Shown here piece by piece: positions 42,353-52,156 of a stretch of DNA of 64,000 nt. Made by a program: the position numbers and the translations under genes. Origin of the DNA: Clostridium hydrogenum (GTDB lineage Bacteria > Bacillota > Clostridia > Clostridiales > Clostridiaceae). Under the pieces are notes generated by a model. It saw only the letters and a list, made by a program, of their open reading frames with translations, was not told where the DNA came from and made no database searches. Location of the stretch: assembly GCF_021432385.1 (NCBI RefSeq), contig NZ_JAEACT010000004.1:62001-126000 (forward strand), in the 5' to 3' direction. The stretch's first letter is position 1, and every line of letters starts with the position of its first letter.

Positions 42353-43894
42353 TTACCTATATAGCTTCCTATAATCATTTGGTAAATATCCTGTTGTCTC
42401 TTTAAAGACTTTACTCATATATTTTGAATCAGAATACCCTGTTAATTCAGCAATTTGATAGACCTTTAATTCCGTTCCCAATAACAAGGTTTTAACCTTA
42501 TTTATTCTATAATTTTTAGTATAGGCATTAAAAGATTCCCCTGTTTCTTTTTTAAATTGCTTTCCTAAATAATCGGCTGTAATATTTAATTTTGCTGCAA
42601 TTTCATCTAAATTAATTCCTTGATTATAATACTCATGAATTAAACTTTCTGCTCTTTTGACTACCAAACTTACTGTTTTATTGTCTTCTTTAACATTTGA
42701 CTCTGAAATTGCATTAAATAAAATATATAATGCTTGTTCAACTTCTTTCCATGTAATAGCTGTCATAACTTTTTTTAGAATAGTTTGAACATCCAAGTTT
42801 TGATATGGTAAACTATTTAACTCTTTAGCAGTATTAATTACAGTCCAGCAAAAATTAACACACGCTTCTTTAATATCCTTTGGCTCATAAATTTCACTTT
42901 TACAATAACTTTCAAATGACTGAAAAACCTCCTTCACCTTAGCGACATCCCTTTTCACGATAGCAACCTTGATTTTATTTTCAATATTTATTGGATACAA
43001 AAACTGTTTCGTATCCATATTATTTACAACTTCATAATTTATGAGAGTACCTTCTTTCATAACCAAATTAAACCCAAGCTTACTTTTCAAGCCTTCTACA
43101 CTCTCACTAAGCTTTAATAGTCCATTACAAAAAGCTAATCCATAAACAAATTCCTTTGAAATGATACTTCTAATAATGAAGATAACACTTTTTTCAAAAT
43201 AAACTTTAACCTTATCTTTGCTTTCCATGTTGTAAATAACCAAAATCACAATATTATCTTGGCTGAACTCTAAAATGTTATAATCAAATTGTCTTTTATT
43301 TATTAATTTTAGTTGAGCTTTCAAGTCATTTATTTTACTTTGAAATAATTCTCCTAAATATATTTCAAAAACACCCATTTCTTCTTCAATTGCTAGGTTA
43401 TATTGTTCCTTTAAAAATGCACTTAAACTATCTGATATATTTAAATTTCCCTTAATACTTCTTAATAAAATACTATTTAATTCATAGAGTTCTTTTGGAT
43501 GCTCTGCCTTAACCTTTTTTTCCTCATTAATCTGATTTTCTATGCGCTCTAATGCTGATGACAAATCTAAAATTGATATCGGCTTTAAAATATACTCACT
43601 AACACCTAAAGATATTGCTTTTTGGGCATATTCAAACTCTGAATATGCGCTTAACACAATAGCCTTTACTTGAATTCCACTATTTCTTAATTCATTTAGC
43701 AGTTCCAAGCCATCCATTTTGGGCATTTTAATATCTGTTATAATTAAATCCGGACTTTTCTCTTTAATCAAATTTAATCCTTCAAGCCCATCTTCAGCTT
43801 GCCCAACAATTTCATATTTACTATTTATTTTTTCTAGTGTTCTAGAAATACCTTTTCTAATTACATACTCATCTTCTATTATTGCGATTTTCAT
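42353..43894 (-). CDS. YesN-type response regulator with AraC DNA-binding domain
   Basis: A 513-residue protein: receiver domain at residues 1-120 with phosphoacceptor D54 (DLIITDIKMPKMDGLELL), a long linker region, and two AraC-type HTH motifs at about residues 415-513 (LDEIAAKLNITADYLGKQFK and YQIAELTGYSDSKYMSKVFK). YesN-type regulators control sugar uptake and polysaccharide use. It lies 22 bp after the histidine kinase gene and is likely co-transcribed. A GGAGGGGG site precedes the ATG. Probable targets are the neighbouring MFS gene and its own operon. Confidence 0.92.
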   Translation of the reverse strand: MKIAIIEDEYVIRKGISRTLEKINSKYEIVGQAEDGLEGLNLIKEKSPDLIITDIKMPKMDGLELLNELRNSGIQVKAIVLSAYSEFEYAQKAISLGVSEYILKPISILDLSSALERIENQINEEKKVKAEHPKELYELNSILLRSIKGNLNISDSLSAFLKEQYNLAIEEEMGVFEIYLGELFQSKINDLKAQLKLINKRQFDYNILEFSQDNIVILVIYNMESKDKVKVYFEKSVIFIIRSIISKEFVYGLAFCNGLLKLSESVEGLKSKLGFNLVMKEGTLINYEVVNNMDTKQFLYPINIENKIKVAIVKRDVAKVKEVFQSFESYCKSEIYEPKDIKEACVNFCWTVINTAKELNSLPYQNLDVQTILKKVMTAITWKEVEQALYILFNAISESNVKEDNKTVSLVVKRAESLIHEYYNQGINLDEIAAKLNITADYLGKQFKKETGESFNAYTKNYRINKVKTLLLGTELKVYQIAELTGYSDSKYMSKVFKETTGYLPNDYRKLYR

Positions 43895-43916
43895 GTATCC
43901 CCCTCCATTTCCTTTT

Positions 43917-45665
43917 TTATTTTTGGGCTATATTCTTTGGTATACGTATATACACTTTTGTATACTTATTTTTTTCACTTTCAACATGAATGCCTGCTGC
44001 TTTACCATAATACATTTCCAATCTTGCCATTACATTTCCAATACCTATGTGATCTTTAGAATACTGCTCTTTTAAAAGATTATTATTTATTTTATATAAA
44101 GTTTCTTTATCTATACCAACTCCATTATCTTCAATACAAAACTCAATTGAAGCCTCTTGTTCTCTACAGGTTATAATTAAAATATAAGTTTTATTTTTTT
44201 CGAAAAAACCATGACGAATTGAATTTTCAATAAATGGCTGTAGCAATAACTTGTGAGTTTCGAAGCACTGCAATTCCTCACTTATATTTACAAAAAACTC
44301 AAATTTATTTTCTAATCTAGACTCCTGTAAATATATATATGACTTTAGCCACTCCAGCTCATCTTTAACTGTGACAACTCCATTGCTATTTAATACTGCA
44401 TAACGCAATATTTTTGCTAAAGAATTAATCATATTGCTGATTTCAAATTCTTCATTTTCAATGGCTTTCCAATTAATAGTATCCAAGGTGTTATATAAGA
44501 AGTGAGGATTAATTTGAGCTTCTAATGCCTTGATTTCTGCATTTTTTTGCCTTAAAGTTGCCTCTGTAACATTTTTCATTAACTCTTCAACACGTTCCAC
44601 CATGCTATTAAATCCATCAGCTATGGTGCAAATTTCAGTAGGCATGTTTTTATCTTGATCAATTTTAACCTTTAGCTGACCATTTTCTACAGTCTTCATC
44701 GCATTAACTACTTTCCTAATAGAACTTGTAAGCTTATCAGTAAACTTAAATACAAGTAATACTAATATAAACACTATGCAAATCATCAATATTATAGTAG
44801 TTTCCTCTTCCTGCCTTATCCCCTTCATATACTGCTTTTCATCATACAAATTTTTAATTACCCAACCAGATTTATTATCTTTAATTGCTGTTACTTTATA
44901 TTTAGAAGTAAGCTCATCCTTTTCATTTTTTCCAATTTTACTCTTATCCTTATAATAAACTATTTTTCCTTCCTCATCACAAATCATGTTTATCCCTAAA
45001 TTATCACCTTGACTGCCTTCTTGATACTGTTGTGTGCACACTTGCTCTAATACAGATGAATCAATGCTTATAATAACTACACCAATATTCCTATATATAT
45101 CTCTGTAATCTACTATCTTATGTGCCATGTGAAACATATAATATTTTTCATCACCTATTTTAGTTTCAAACTGAGTTGGAAGGTATTGTATATCATCTGT
45201 ATTCTTCATAGAATTATCGAAATTCTTATTGAACTTAATCCAATGGCTATTTTCTGAAGACGATGACAACTTATCATAATAAAGGATTCTTCCACTGCTG
45301 GTTATAATGGTTATTCCCTGAACACATGTATTGTTATTAACTGTTCTATTCAGTTCTCTACGCAGCTGGCTATAAAGAACATCCATATCTCCTTTTTGTT
45401 CATTCATAGCCTCTACTATTTGGATGATATCGTCATTTGAACAAACATCATACATCAAATTTTCATATACATTTAAGGAAAGCTGTAAATATTGCTGTGT
45501 TTTGTATACATTATTTTTAATCAATTGATTCATATTTCCTTCAATGTAATTTTTCATGCGAAAGTTAAATATAAGCATTATCAAGGTAACCGGGATAATA
45601 GACGATATTAAAAAAGCTAAAACCAATTGATAAATTAAACTGTTTCTTTTTTTACTCTTATTCAT
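43917..45665 (-). CDS. YesM-type sensor histidine kinase
   Basis: A 582-residue membrane kinase with TM1 (about 10-32), an extracellular Cache-like sensor domain (about 35-275), TM2 (about 283-302), HAMP, the His_kinase domain with the phosphorylated H in INPHFLYNTLDTI, and an HATPase with ENSIRHGFF and DNGVGID. I begin at ATG 45665, 1 bp after the stop of the binding-protein gene with AGAGGA upstream. The large outer domain may interact with the neighbouring lipoprotein. It should phosphorylate the YesN-like regulator encoded next. Confidence 0.92.
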   Translation of the reverse strand: MNKSKKRNSLIYQLVLAFLISSIIPVTLIMLIFNFRMKNYIEGNMNQLIKNNVYKTQQYLQLSLNVYENLMYDVCSNDDIIQIVEAMNEQKGDMDVLYSQLRRELNRTVNNNTCVQGITIITSSGRILYYDKLSSSSENSHWIKFNKNFDNSMKNTDDIQYLPTQFETKIGDEKYYMFHMAHKIVDYRDIYRNIGVVIISIDSSVLEQVCTQQYQEGSQGDNLGINMICDEEGKIVYYKDKSKIGKNEKDELTSKYKVTAIKDNKSGWVIKNLYDEKQYMKGIRQEEETTIILMICIVFILVLLVFKFTDKLTSSIRKVVNAMKTVENGQLKVKIDQDKNMPTEICTIADGFNSMVERVEELMKNVTEATLRQKNAEIKALEAQINPHFLYNTLDTINWKAIENEEFEISNMINSLAKILRYAVLNSNGVVTVKDELEWLKSYIYLQESRLENKFEFFVNISEELQCFETHKLLLQPFIENSIRHGFFEKNKTYILIITCREQEASIEFCIEDNGVGIDKETLYKINNNLLKEQYSKDHIGIGNVMARLEMYYGKAAGIHVESEKNKYTKVYIRIPKNIAQK

Positions 45666-45666
45666 T

Positions 45667-46905
45667 TTATTGTTCCTCTTTTGAAATATTATCCATACTT
45701 TGCTGAGCTTCTTGTAAAATTTCATCCAAATCTTTTGAGCCCATTATAGTATCTCTCATAGCATTAGAAATAACTTCAGATTTAAGTGGCCATTTTTTAG
45801 TAATTTCTCTTTGCCTTGAGTAATTATAAATTTCATAAAATTTTCTCATAATTTTATCATTTAGATATTGTTTTTCCATAATATCTGTTCTGGGTGCTAG
45901 AAATCCAAAGTTACTAATATAGGACTCTACACGATCTTTTTGAGTAACATACTTTATAAATTTAATTGCCGCATCCTTGTTTTTTCCCTTTACTACAGCC
46001 CAATTTTCTCCTCCTATTACGGAAACGTTTTCCTTTACTTTAGGAAGAAATGCTACATTCCAATTTAAGCCTTTAGCTTTTTCCCTAATAGTTTGTACTA
46101 TCATTGGTGAATTAAACATCATAGCAATTTTTTTATTTATAAATTCATTCATTAAATCAACTAAAGTTAAGTTTGTACCATCTTTACTCATTGAACCATT
46201 CCTAACTAAATTCTGCACTATAGAAAAGGCTTTCTTACCCTCACTACTATCGATTTTATCTATTTCACCGCCATATGACCATAAAATTGGAAGGAATTCA
46301 TAAAGACTTTCTTCACTTTGAAGTGCTGTCATGCCAAATCCATGAGTATTTTCATTGGTCAATTTTTTTGCAGTTTCCTCAAATTCTTCCCAGTTTGTAG
46401 GTACTTCACATCCAGCCTTTTTTAACATATCTTCATTATAAAACAGGGCTAAACAATTAATTCCAAATGGCACACCGTATACCCTTCCATTCATTTTACA
46501 AGAATTTAAAACTGTTTGATCATAAGACCCTAAATCATCTATCTTATCAGTTAAATCTTCAAATAAATGCATACCATTATAATAAGCGTGATCTGCGGAA
46601 TCTATTAAAACCAAATCTGGAGTATCTTTTTTTATTACACTTAAAGATAACTGCTTTTTAAAATCTTCATCTGGAACATATCTAGTTTTTACCTCTATTT
46701 TATCCTGTGACTTATTAAACTTATCAATTAGATCACTAAGTTCCTGCTGATTTTTAGCAATATCCCAATAATACCACAAGGTAAGTACCTTCTTACTGCT
46801 CTGCTTTTTATTAATGGTTTTGTTTTCAGCAGGAACTACAGAACAGCCGTTAAGTATAGACAATATCATTATTGTTACAATTATTATTTTAGTAAAGCTT
46901 TTCAC
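45667..46905 (-). CDS. Sugar-type extracellular solute-binding lipoprotein (family 1)
   Basis: A 412-residue lipoprotein with lipobox ILNGC at about residues 17-21 and the family 1 binding-protein pattern: VLTLWYYWDIAKNQQELSDL, FNKSQDKIEVKTRYVPDEDF, PFGINCLALFYNEDMLKKAG and GGENWAVVKGKNKDAAIKFI. No ABC permease or ATPase gene is adjacent. It is instead the first gene of an operon with the YesM/YesN pair, so it may present a sugar to the kinase. Palindrome E2 lies about 60 bp upstream, just behind a TATAAT near 46950. Confidence 0.88.
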   Translation of the reverse strand: MKSFTKIIIVTIMILSILNGCSVVPAENKTINKKQSSKKVLTLWYYWDIAKNQQELSDLIDKFNKSQDKIEVKTRYVPDEDFKKQLSLSVIKKDTPDLVLIDSADHAYYNGMHLFEDLTDKIDDLGSYDQTVLNSCKMNGRVYGVPFGINCLALFYNEDMLKKAGCEVPTNWEEFEETAKKLTNENTHGFGMTALQSEESLYEFLPILWSYGGEIDKIDSSEGKKAFSIVQNLVRNGSMSKDGTNLTLVDLMNEFINKKIAMMFNSPMIVQTIREKAKGLNWNVAFLPKVKENVSVIGGENWAVVKGKNKDAAIKFIKYVTQKDRVESYISNFGFLAPRTDIMEKQYLNDKIMRKFYEIYNYSRQREITKKWPLKSEVISNAMRDTIMGSKDLDEILQEAQQSMDNISKEEQ

Positions 46906-46965
46906 TCATTTCCCACCTTTTCTATAATTTTTACATATTTATTATTCATTATAGCATATATTTAT

Positions 46966-47079
46966 AAGGCTATGTTTTAAATAAGTGTTGATTTTCACAC
47001 TTGTTTATTATAAACGAGCAATTCTTACAGTCCGTTAATGACATAAGCTCATATCAACATTATTTTAAAACATAGCCTT
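46966..47079. repeat. Family E palindrome, copy 2, with expanded centre
   Basis: The outer arms AAGGCTATGTTTTAAATAA and TTATTTTAAAACATAGCCTT match copies 1 and 3 closely, but the centre is enlarged by about 60 bp (GTTTATTATAAACGAGC ...). TGTTGAT and ATCAACA mark inner pairing. It occupies the sequence upstream of the binding-protein promoter, where a -35 box would be expected. Confidence 0.8.
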
Positions 47080-47128
47080 ATATATTTATTGTTAACGATA
47101 ACAACACATATTTCGAAGTGCCTACTTA

Positions 47129-47836
47129 TCACCATGGTTTTTTACCATCAAGCCATCCATTATCTTTCCAATAATTATAATCTGTTTTATTCCATTTATT
47201 ATTTTTTTGCGACATTCTCATTAAATAAAAAAGCATTTTTGCAAAACAGCTAGGACCCTTTTTACTTGAATTTTTAACTGATTTAATAACTTTATCTCCA
47301 AGCTTTTGTAATTGTTTTTCAATTTTTTCTTTCTTTTTTGTACCAACGTCTTCAAAGCTCATAGCTCCAACATTAATTCCATAGGAATATACTTTTCTAA
47401 CCCCCATAAAAAGCAAACTTTTCTTCATAACCTTATTTGCCTCCTTTGTTCCTGCTCCTGCTGCTGTAGATATGACAACTCCAACTTTACTAAACATTTC
47501 TTGGTATGGTCTATGAGGCATCCAACGATAACCTAAATGATCTAATAAAGCTTTCATTTGACCACTAACATTCAATACATAAACAGGAGATGACAACACT
47601 ATGAGATCCGCTTCCTCTAAAGCTTTTGCAATAGGCTGCACTTCTTTATAGTGCGGACAATAGTCTTCACCTTTCAAAAAACACGAAAAACAACTACAAC
47701 AAAAATGTGGCATATCCTTTGGTAAAAAAAATTCTGTTATATCACTATCGTTAATTTTAGTATTATTAAGCAAATTTTTTACACAGTTATATGTGCTTCC
47801 CTTGTGCATAGTACCATAAATAACTGTTACTTTCAT
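47129..47836 (-). CDS. Flavodoxin-like NAD(P)H-dependent FMN reductase with Cys motif
   Basis: A 235-residue protein with the multimeric flavodoxin pattern: VIYGTMHKGSTYNCVKNLL at the start, DLIVLSSPVYVLNVSGQMKA in the middle. An early Cys-rich stretch FCCSCFSCFLKGEDYCPHY resembles the C-x2-C-x2-C region of iron-sulfur flavoproteins, so it may carry a 4Fe-4S cluster. The C-terminal extension (MRMSQKNNKWNKTDYNYWKD) is basic and specific to this subgroup. AAAGGAG precedes the ATG. It appears to stand alone. Confidence 0.82.
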   Translation of the reverse strand: MKVTVIYGTMHKGSTYNCVKNLLNNTKINDSDITEFFLPKDMPHFCCSCFSCFLKGEDYCPHYKEVQPIAKALEEADLIVLSSPVYVLNVSGQMKALLDHLGYRWMPHRPYQEMFSKVGVVISTAAGAGTKEANKVMKKSLLFMGVRKVYSYGINVGAMSFEDVGTKKKEKIEKQLQKLGDKVIKSVKNSSKKGPSCFAKMLFYLMRMSQKNNKWNKTDYNYWKDNGWLDGKKPW

Positions 47837-47953
47837 GTTTTACTCCTTTTCTTTTATATATTTTATAAAAATCGTGAAACCTTATACACTTTTTCTAATA
47901 CCAACATGTATAACTTAACAGTTGAATCGATAACACTATATATATATGTTAAA

Positions 47954-48627
47954 TCAACTTTTTACAAGTTTCGAAATCCACTTATAACATTCTTCAAGTT
48001 CCTCATCACTTATTAAATCTGATCTATGTTCAAATAAAACCTTGTAATCACTATTTGTTTCATTTAAAGCTTTAAAGTATGCTTCCATATCGCCCCAACC
48101 ATCTTCTACCTTTAAAGCTTTAAGTGCAGGATAGTGCCCATTTGAATCAACCTTAGCATTCCACAAGTGTACTAAATGTGTATATCTTCCAAACTTTCTA
48201 ATCACATCTACTCCATTAAAATTATTGTCTGTAAAATCCTGTATATGTATTCTTCCAAAATCAAGACATAATTTAATATCTGGATATTCATCTAATAACT
48301 GTTCAAGTAAATTTGTTCCATACACATATTTATTTAATGCATCTAATTCTAAAACAGGTGTAAAATTATATTTCTTACCTTGCTTGGACAATATTTTAAA
48401 GAAATTTATGCTTTTTTCTTTAAGTCTCTTACTCTCCACTGATTCTTTAATATAGGAAAGTGAATTCCAATTTTTAAATTTCTTTTATTAATATTTTCTT
48501 TTAATCTTTCAAGTTCATGCAAGGATTCCATTTGATTAACTTCAATGCCCCAAAAATAATCTCTAAAATCCCTAGCTTGTTTATTATCATCAAATTTATC
48601 AAATTGGCCAATCATAAATCTTTTCAT
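47954..48627 (-). pseudogene. TIM-barrel sugar isomerase/AP endonuclease-like gene, frameshifted
   Basis: Two overlapping frames together make one protein of about 220 residues. The first runs from ATG 48627 (MKRFMIGQFDKFDD) to a stop at 48406. The second carries VESKRLKEKSINFFKILSKQ through LVHLWNAKVDSNGHYPALKA to 47954. The join must lie near 48440-48470, where one frame reads IHFPILKNQW and the other SLSYIKESVESK. The xylose-isomerase-like TIM-barrel fold fits. A one-base indel in the genome or the assembly would explain it. Confidence 0.75.
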
Positions 48628-48748
48628 ATTGAATACACCGCCTTAATAAAACCTATATAAATTAAATTTTGTCACTACCTTCCACATATGTCAACAAAAA
48701 AATAGACTATCATACTAATAATTATTTAATACGTAAATTTTAAATTTT

Positions 48749-48993
48749 AAGAACCTTTATTCAGAGTACAACTGACAGAGTACAGAGTACAGTGAAGGAT
48801 GATTTTCTTCCTCTTTGCTACAGAAAATCTTATAACTTATTTTGATTGCTTACGCAATCGCTATATTATCAATGTTGTTCAGCGGAGCTGAACAACATAT
48901 AAGTTTAAGATTTGCCTGACGTAAGGAACGGTAAATCATCCTTAACTGTACTCTGTCATCTGTACTCTGTACTCTGAATAAATGTTCGCAATA
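48749..48993. repeat. Family A element, copy A9
   Basis: The ends AGAACCTTTATTCAGAGTAC and GTACTCTGAATAAATGTTC are nearly those of A4. The core has GAAAATCTTATAACTT, GTTGTTCAGC-GGA-GCTGAACAAC and AAGTTTAAGATTTGCCT. The remaining sequence between 48628 and 48748 is AT-rich without a recognisable feature. Confidence 0.88.
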
Positions 48994-49067
48994 ATTTTAA
49001 ATCACGCTTAAATCCTTTTTAGTTTGACAGTCTTTCTTCTACTGTTACTTTTAAATGTAGTTATCTC

Positions 49068-49100
49068 AGGTTCAATGATCTTAATGGGATGCCCAAACCC
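49068..49100 (-). repeat. Degenerate family B module at the oppA1 stop codon
   Basis: CAGGTTCAATGATCTTAATG followed by GGATGCCCAAACCC resembles the end of a B module, with the GGGC/GCCC hairpin reduced. It abuts the stop codon of the binding-protein gene. Confidence 0.5.
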
Positions 49101-50789
49101 TTATTTTTGTACGTATGCATTTGTAAAATAAACTATATCCATAGGTGTTCTATACACGCCTTTAACATAATCCTTCATGGCAGATACAACATTGTATTCA
49201 TATAAAGGTATGATTGGCATATCATTCATCAATATATCTTCTGCTTGATGCATTTCATTAAATCTCTTTGTAGTATCTGTTTCAGTTTTAGCTGCTGCTA
49301 TGAGTGCATCATATTGTTTATTACTATATCCTACAACATTGTTTCCGCTGCCAGTTACCCACATATCTAAGAAAGTCATTGGATCAGCATAATCTGCACT
49401 CCAGCCATTTCTAGCCATTCCTGCATATGTGTGCTTGCTTACCTCATCAAGCTGAACTTTTCTTTCAACAGCTCTAAGTGTTATATTAATATTTAAATTC
49501 TTTTTAAGCATGGCTTGAATGGCTTCAGCTACACTTTTGTGAAGATCTCCAGAATTGTACATTAACTCAATAGTAGGAAAACCTGTGCCATTTGGATAGC
49601 CAGCATCTGATAATAGCTTTTTAGCTTGAGTAACATCACCTTTAGCAGAGTAATACTCTTTTTGCTTAAAGTCTTTTCCATCAGGTCCAATTATACCTCT
49701 AGGTACAAAGCTTGTTGCTGGATATTGTCCTGCTTTTGTTACATCATTAACTAAAGCTGTTCTATCTATTGCTAGAGAAATTGCTTTTCTTACATTAACA
49801 TTGTTTAGTGCCTTTGCTACCGATGCATCAAGTTTAGCTTTTGGATCTAAATTAAAGCTATAGTAATAAGTTCCTATATTAACATAAGTTTTTGCTTTTC
49901 CTTGCTTTAAAAGTGTAGGTGTTTGTTCTGTTGGTGGTGTATCAATCATATCAATTTGTCCTGATTGATATGCTGACATGTAACTTGTTGCATCATCTAA
50001 AACTGTATATGTTAAGTTCGTAAGTTTAATAGCTGATTTATTCCAATAGTATGGATTTTTTACAAATTCCAATTTATCTTTTTGTTTCCAATCCTTCATC
50101 ATAAAAGCTCCATTAGAAACATATGTTGAACCATTTAATGCCCAATCAGTAGGATGTGCAGTTATAATATCCTTTCTTACTGGCATATATGTTTGGAAAG
50201 CCAATAATGATAAGAAATATGGTGTTGAATTTTCAAGATCAACATTAAGAGTATAGTCATCTACTGCTTTTACTCCAACTTGATCAGCTGTAGCTGCTGC
50301 AACACCAGGAGTCTTTTGTGCTGCTGGAAGTCCGCTTTCGTTATACCCCTGCCCATTTTTTAAATAATAAAGCTGATATGCATAATCAGATGCTGTTTCT
50401 GGAGCCAAAGCCCTTTTCCATGCATACTCAAAATCATGTGCAGTTACAGGCTTACCATCTGACCATTTTGCATTTTTTCTTAAATGAAATACGTAACTCT
50501 TTCCATCTGCTGATACAGTCCAGCTTTGTGCTACACCAGGATGTGGCTTATTATTTGCATCAACATCTGTAAGTCCTTCAAAAGCATTTGCTATTACAGT
50601 TCCTCCTTCAACAGAACTGTTTAAACCTGGATCAATTGTTTTAGGATTTGCACCTAAATTGTATCTTATAATCTGCTGTGTGCTTTTTGTAGTAGTTCCT
50701 TTATTACTTGCGCATCCACCTAAAAGTGAAGCTGACAACACAGTTGACATAAAAACAGCTATAATTTTTAATTTTTTAGCCTTTAACAT
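49101..50789 (-). CDS. oppA: Oligopeptide ABC transporter binding lipoprotein, copy 1
   Basis: A 562-residue lipoprotein with lipobox LLGGC near residue 26 and the family 5 binding-protein pattern: YNLGANPKTIDPGLNSSVEG, VTAHDFEYAWKRALAPETAS and FNEMHQAEDILMNDMPIIPL. It captures oligopeptides for the OppBCDF importer. The protein is about 80% similar by eye to the second copy at 55487. Unlike copy 2, it is separated from oppF by 389 bp containing repeat A10, and a TTGACA-N17-TAAGAA promoter may serve it alone. GAAGGGAG precedes the ATG. Confidence 0.95.
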   Translation of the reverse strand: MLKAKKLKIIAVFMSTVLSASLLGGCASNKGTTTKSTQQIIRYNLGANPKTIDPGLNSSVEGGTVIANAFEGLTDVDANNKPHPGVAQSWTVSADGKSYVFHLRKNAKWSDGKPVTAHDFEYAWKRALAPETASDYAYQLYYLKNGQGYNESGLPAAQKTPGVAAATADQVGVKAVDDYTLNVDLENSTPYFLSLLAFQTYMPVRKDIITAHPTDWALNGSTYVSNGAFMMKDWKQKDKLEFVKNPYYWNKSAIKLTNLTYTVLDDATSYMSAYQSGQIDMIDTPPTEQTPTLLKQGKAKTYVNIGTYYYSFNLDPKAKLDASVAKALNNVNVRKAISLAIDRTALVNDVTKAGQYPATSFVPRGIIGPDGKDFKQKEYYSAKGDVTQAKKLLSDAGYPNGTGFPTIELMYNSGDLHKSVAEAIQAMLKKNLNINITLRAVERKVQLDEVSKHTYAGMARNGWSADYADPMTFLDMWVTGSGNNVVGYSNKQYDALIAAAKTETDTTKRFNEMHQAEDILMNDMPIIPLYEYNVVSAMKDYVKGVYRTPMDIVYFTNAYVQK

Positions 50790-50882
50790 GGAATTTCTCC
50801 CTTCTATTTTTTATATTGTGAAACCGACTTGAGTTTCATTATATATAGTGTTACCAACATTAACTTTAATATGTAATTATTA

Positions 50883-50911
50883 TTCTTATACATTTTAAAA
50901 ATTTTTGTCAA
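50883..50911 (-). promoter_or_regulatory. Candidate separate promoter for oppA1
   Basis: TTGACA (50911-50906) is followed 17 bp later by TAAGAA (50888-50883); a TATAAG is also available at 15-bp spacing. It lies between repeat A10 and oppA1 and has no counterpart in the 34-bp oppF2-oppA2 gap. Confidence 0.45.
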
Positions 50912-50959
50912 AAAAATATGAGGCTGCCGAAAAATTATTTTATACACAAATAAAAAAAG

Positions 50960-51176
50960 ACAGAGTACGGAGTACAGAGTACAAAGTACAGTGAAGGATG
51001 ATTTTCTTCCGCTTTGCTACAGAAAATCTTAAAACTTATTTTTTGATTGCTTACGCAATGCCACCATTTATGGCGCTCAGCGAAGCTGACAATATCTAAG
51101 TTTTAAGATTTACCTGACGTAAGGAAAGGTAAATCAACCTTAACTGTACTCTGTACTCTGTACTTTGTACTCTGTT
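50960..51176. repeat. Family A element, copy A10, inside opp operon 1
   Basis: The arms are ACAGAGTACGGAGTACAGAG and CTGTACTCTGTACTCTGTAC. The core carries GAAAATCTTAAAACTT, ACCATTTATGGCG and AAGTTTTAAGATTTACCT. It ends 3 bp from the oppF1 stop codon. The paralogous operon has no element at this place. Confidence 0.9.
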
Positions 51177-51178
51177 TT

Positions 51179-52156
51179 TTAATACAATTTGCATGCAACC
51201 ATGTGTCCGCCGCCAACATCTTTAAGTTCCATATTGCCTTCCGCACATTCTGGTTTTGCATATTTACATCTTCCCCTAAATCTACAACCTTGCGGCGGAT
51301 CTATAGGTGATGGTATTTCTCCCTCTAAAACTATTCTTTTGTTTTTTGCTGACATATCTGGATCTGGAACTGGTGCCGCTGAAAGAAGCGCTTTTGTATA
51401 AGGATGCAATGGATTTTTATAAAGTTCATTGCTATCTGCTATTTCAACTAGCTTACCTAAATACATAACACCTATTTTATTTGATATATGCTTTACCATG
51501 GACAAATCATGTGCAATAAACAAATAAGTAAGTCCTAAATCCTCTTGCAAATCCTCAAGCATATTTACAACTTGTGCTTGTATTGACACGTCAAGTGCCG
51601 AAATTGGCTCATCACAAACTATAAATTCTGGTTCAACTGCAAGTGCTCTTGCTATACCAATTCTTTGTCTTTGTCCGCCAGAAAATTCATGAGGATATCT
51701 ATTTGCATGATCTGGATTTAATCCAACTCTATTTAATAAATATTGGACCCTCTCAAGCTTTTCATTTTTATTCATTAATTTATGAATTTCTATTGGTTCA
51801 CCTATGATATCCCCAACTGTCATTCTTGAATTTAAGGATGCATATGGATCTTGAAATATCATTTGCATCTTTCTTCTATATGGAAGTATTTCTTTATTTT
51901 TTAATTTTGCTATGTCCTTGCCATCATAAATAATTTGTCCGCTTGTTGGTTCGTAAAGCTTTAATATAGTTCTTCCAGTTGTTGTTTTACCGCAGCCTGA
52001 TTCACCAACAAGTCCCAAAGTTTCACCTTTTTTTATACTAAAAGAAACATCATCTACTGACTTTACATAGCTTTTTTTAGTTGAAAAAATACCTTTATTA
52101 ATGTTAAAGAATTTAGAAAGATTTTTCACTTCAATTAGAGTATCTTTTTTTTCCAT
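51179..52156 (-). CDS. oppF: Oligopeptide ABC transporter ATP-binding protein OppF, copy 1
   Basis: A 325-residue ATPase with Walker [10 protein letters not shown], signature [11 protein letters not shown], Walker [13 protein letters not shown] and switch [12 protein letters not shown]. The C-terminal oligopeptide-transporter extension contains the Cys pattern [15 protein letters not shown], a likely iron-sulfur site in Opp ATPases. It pairs with OppD to power peptide uptake. Its ATG overlaps the oppD1 stop (TAATG). Confidence 0.95.
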   Translation of the reverse strand: MEKKDTLIEVKNLSKFFNINKGIFSTKKSYVKSVDDVSFSIKKGETLGLVGESGCGKTTTGRTILKLYEPTSGQIIYDGKDIAKLKNKEILPYRRKMQMIFQDPYASLNSRMTVGDIIGEPIEIHKLMNKNEKLERVQYLLNRVGLNPDHANRYPHEFSGGQRQRIGIARALAVEPEFIVCDEPISALDVSIQAQVVNMLEDLQEDLGLTYLFIAHDLSMVKHISNKIGVMYLGKLVEIADSNELYKNPLHPYTKALLSAAPVPDPDMSAKNKRIVLEGEIPSPIDPPQGCRFRGRCKYAKPECAEGNMELKDVGGGHMVACKLY

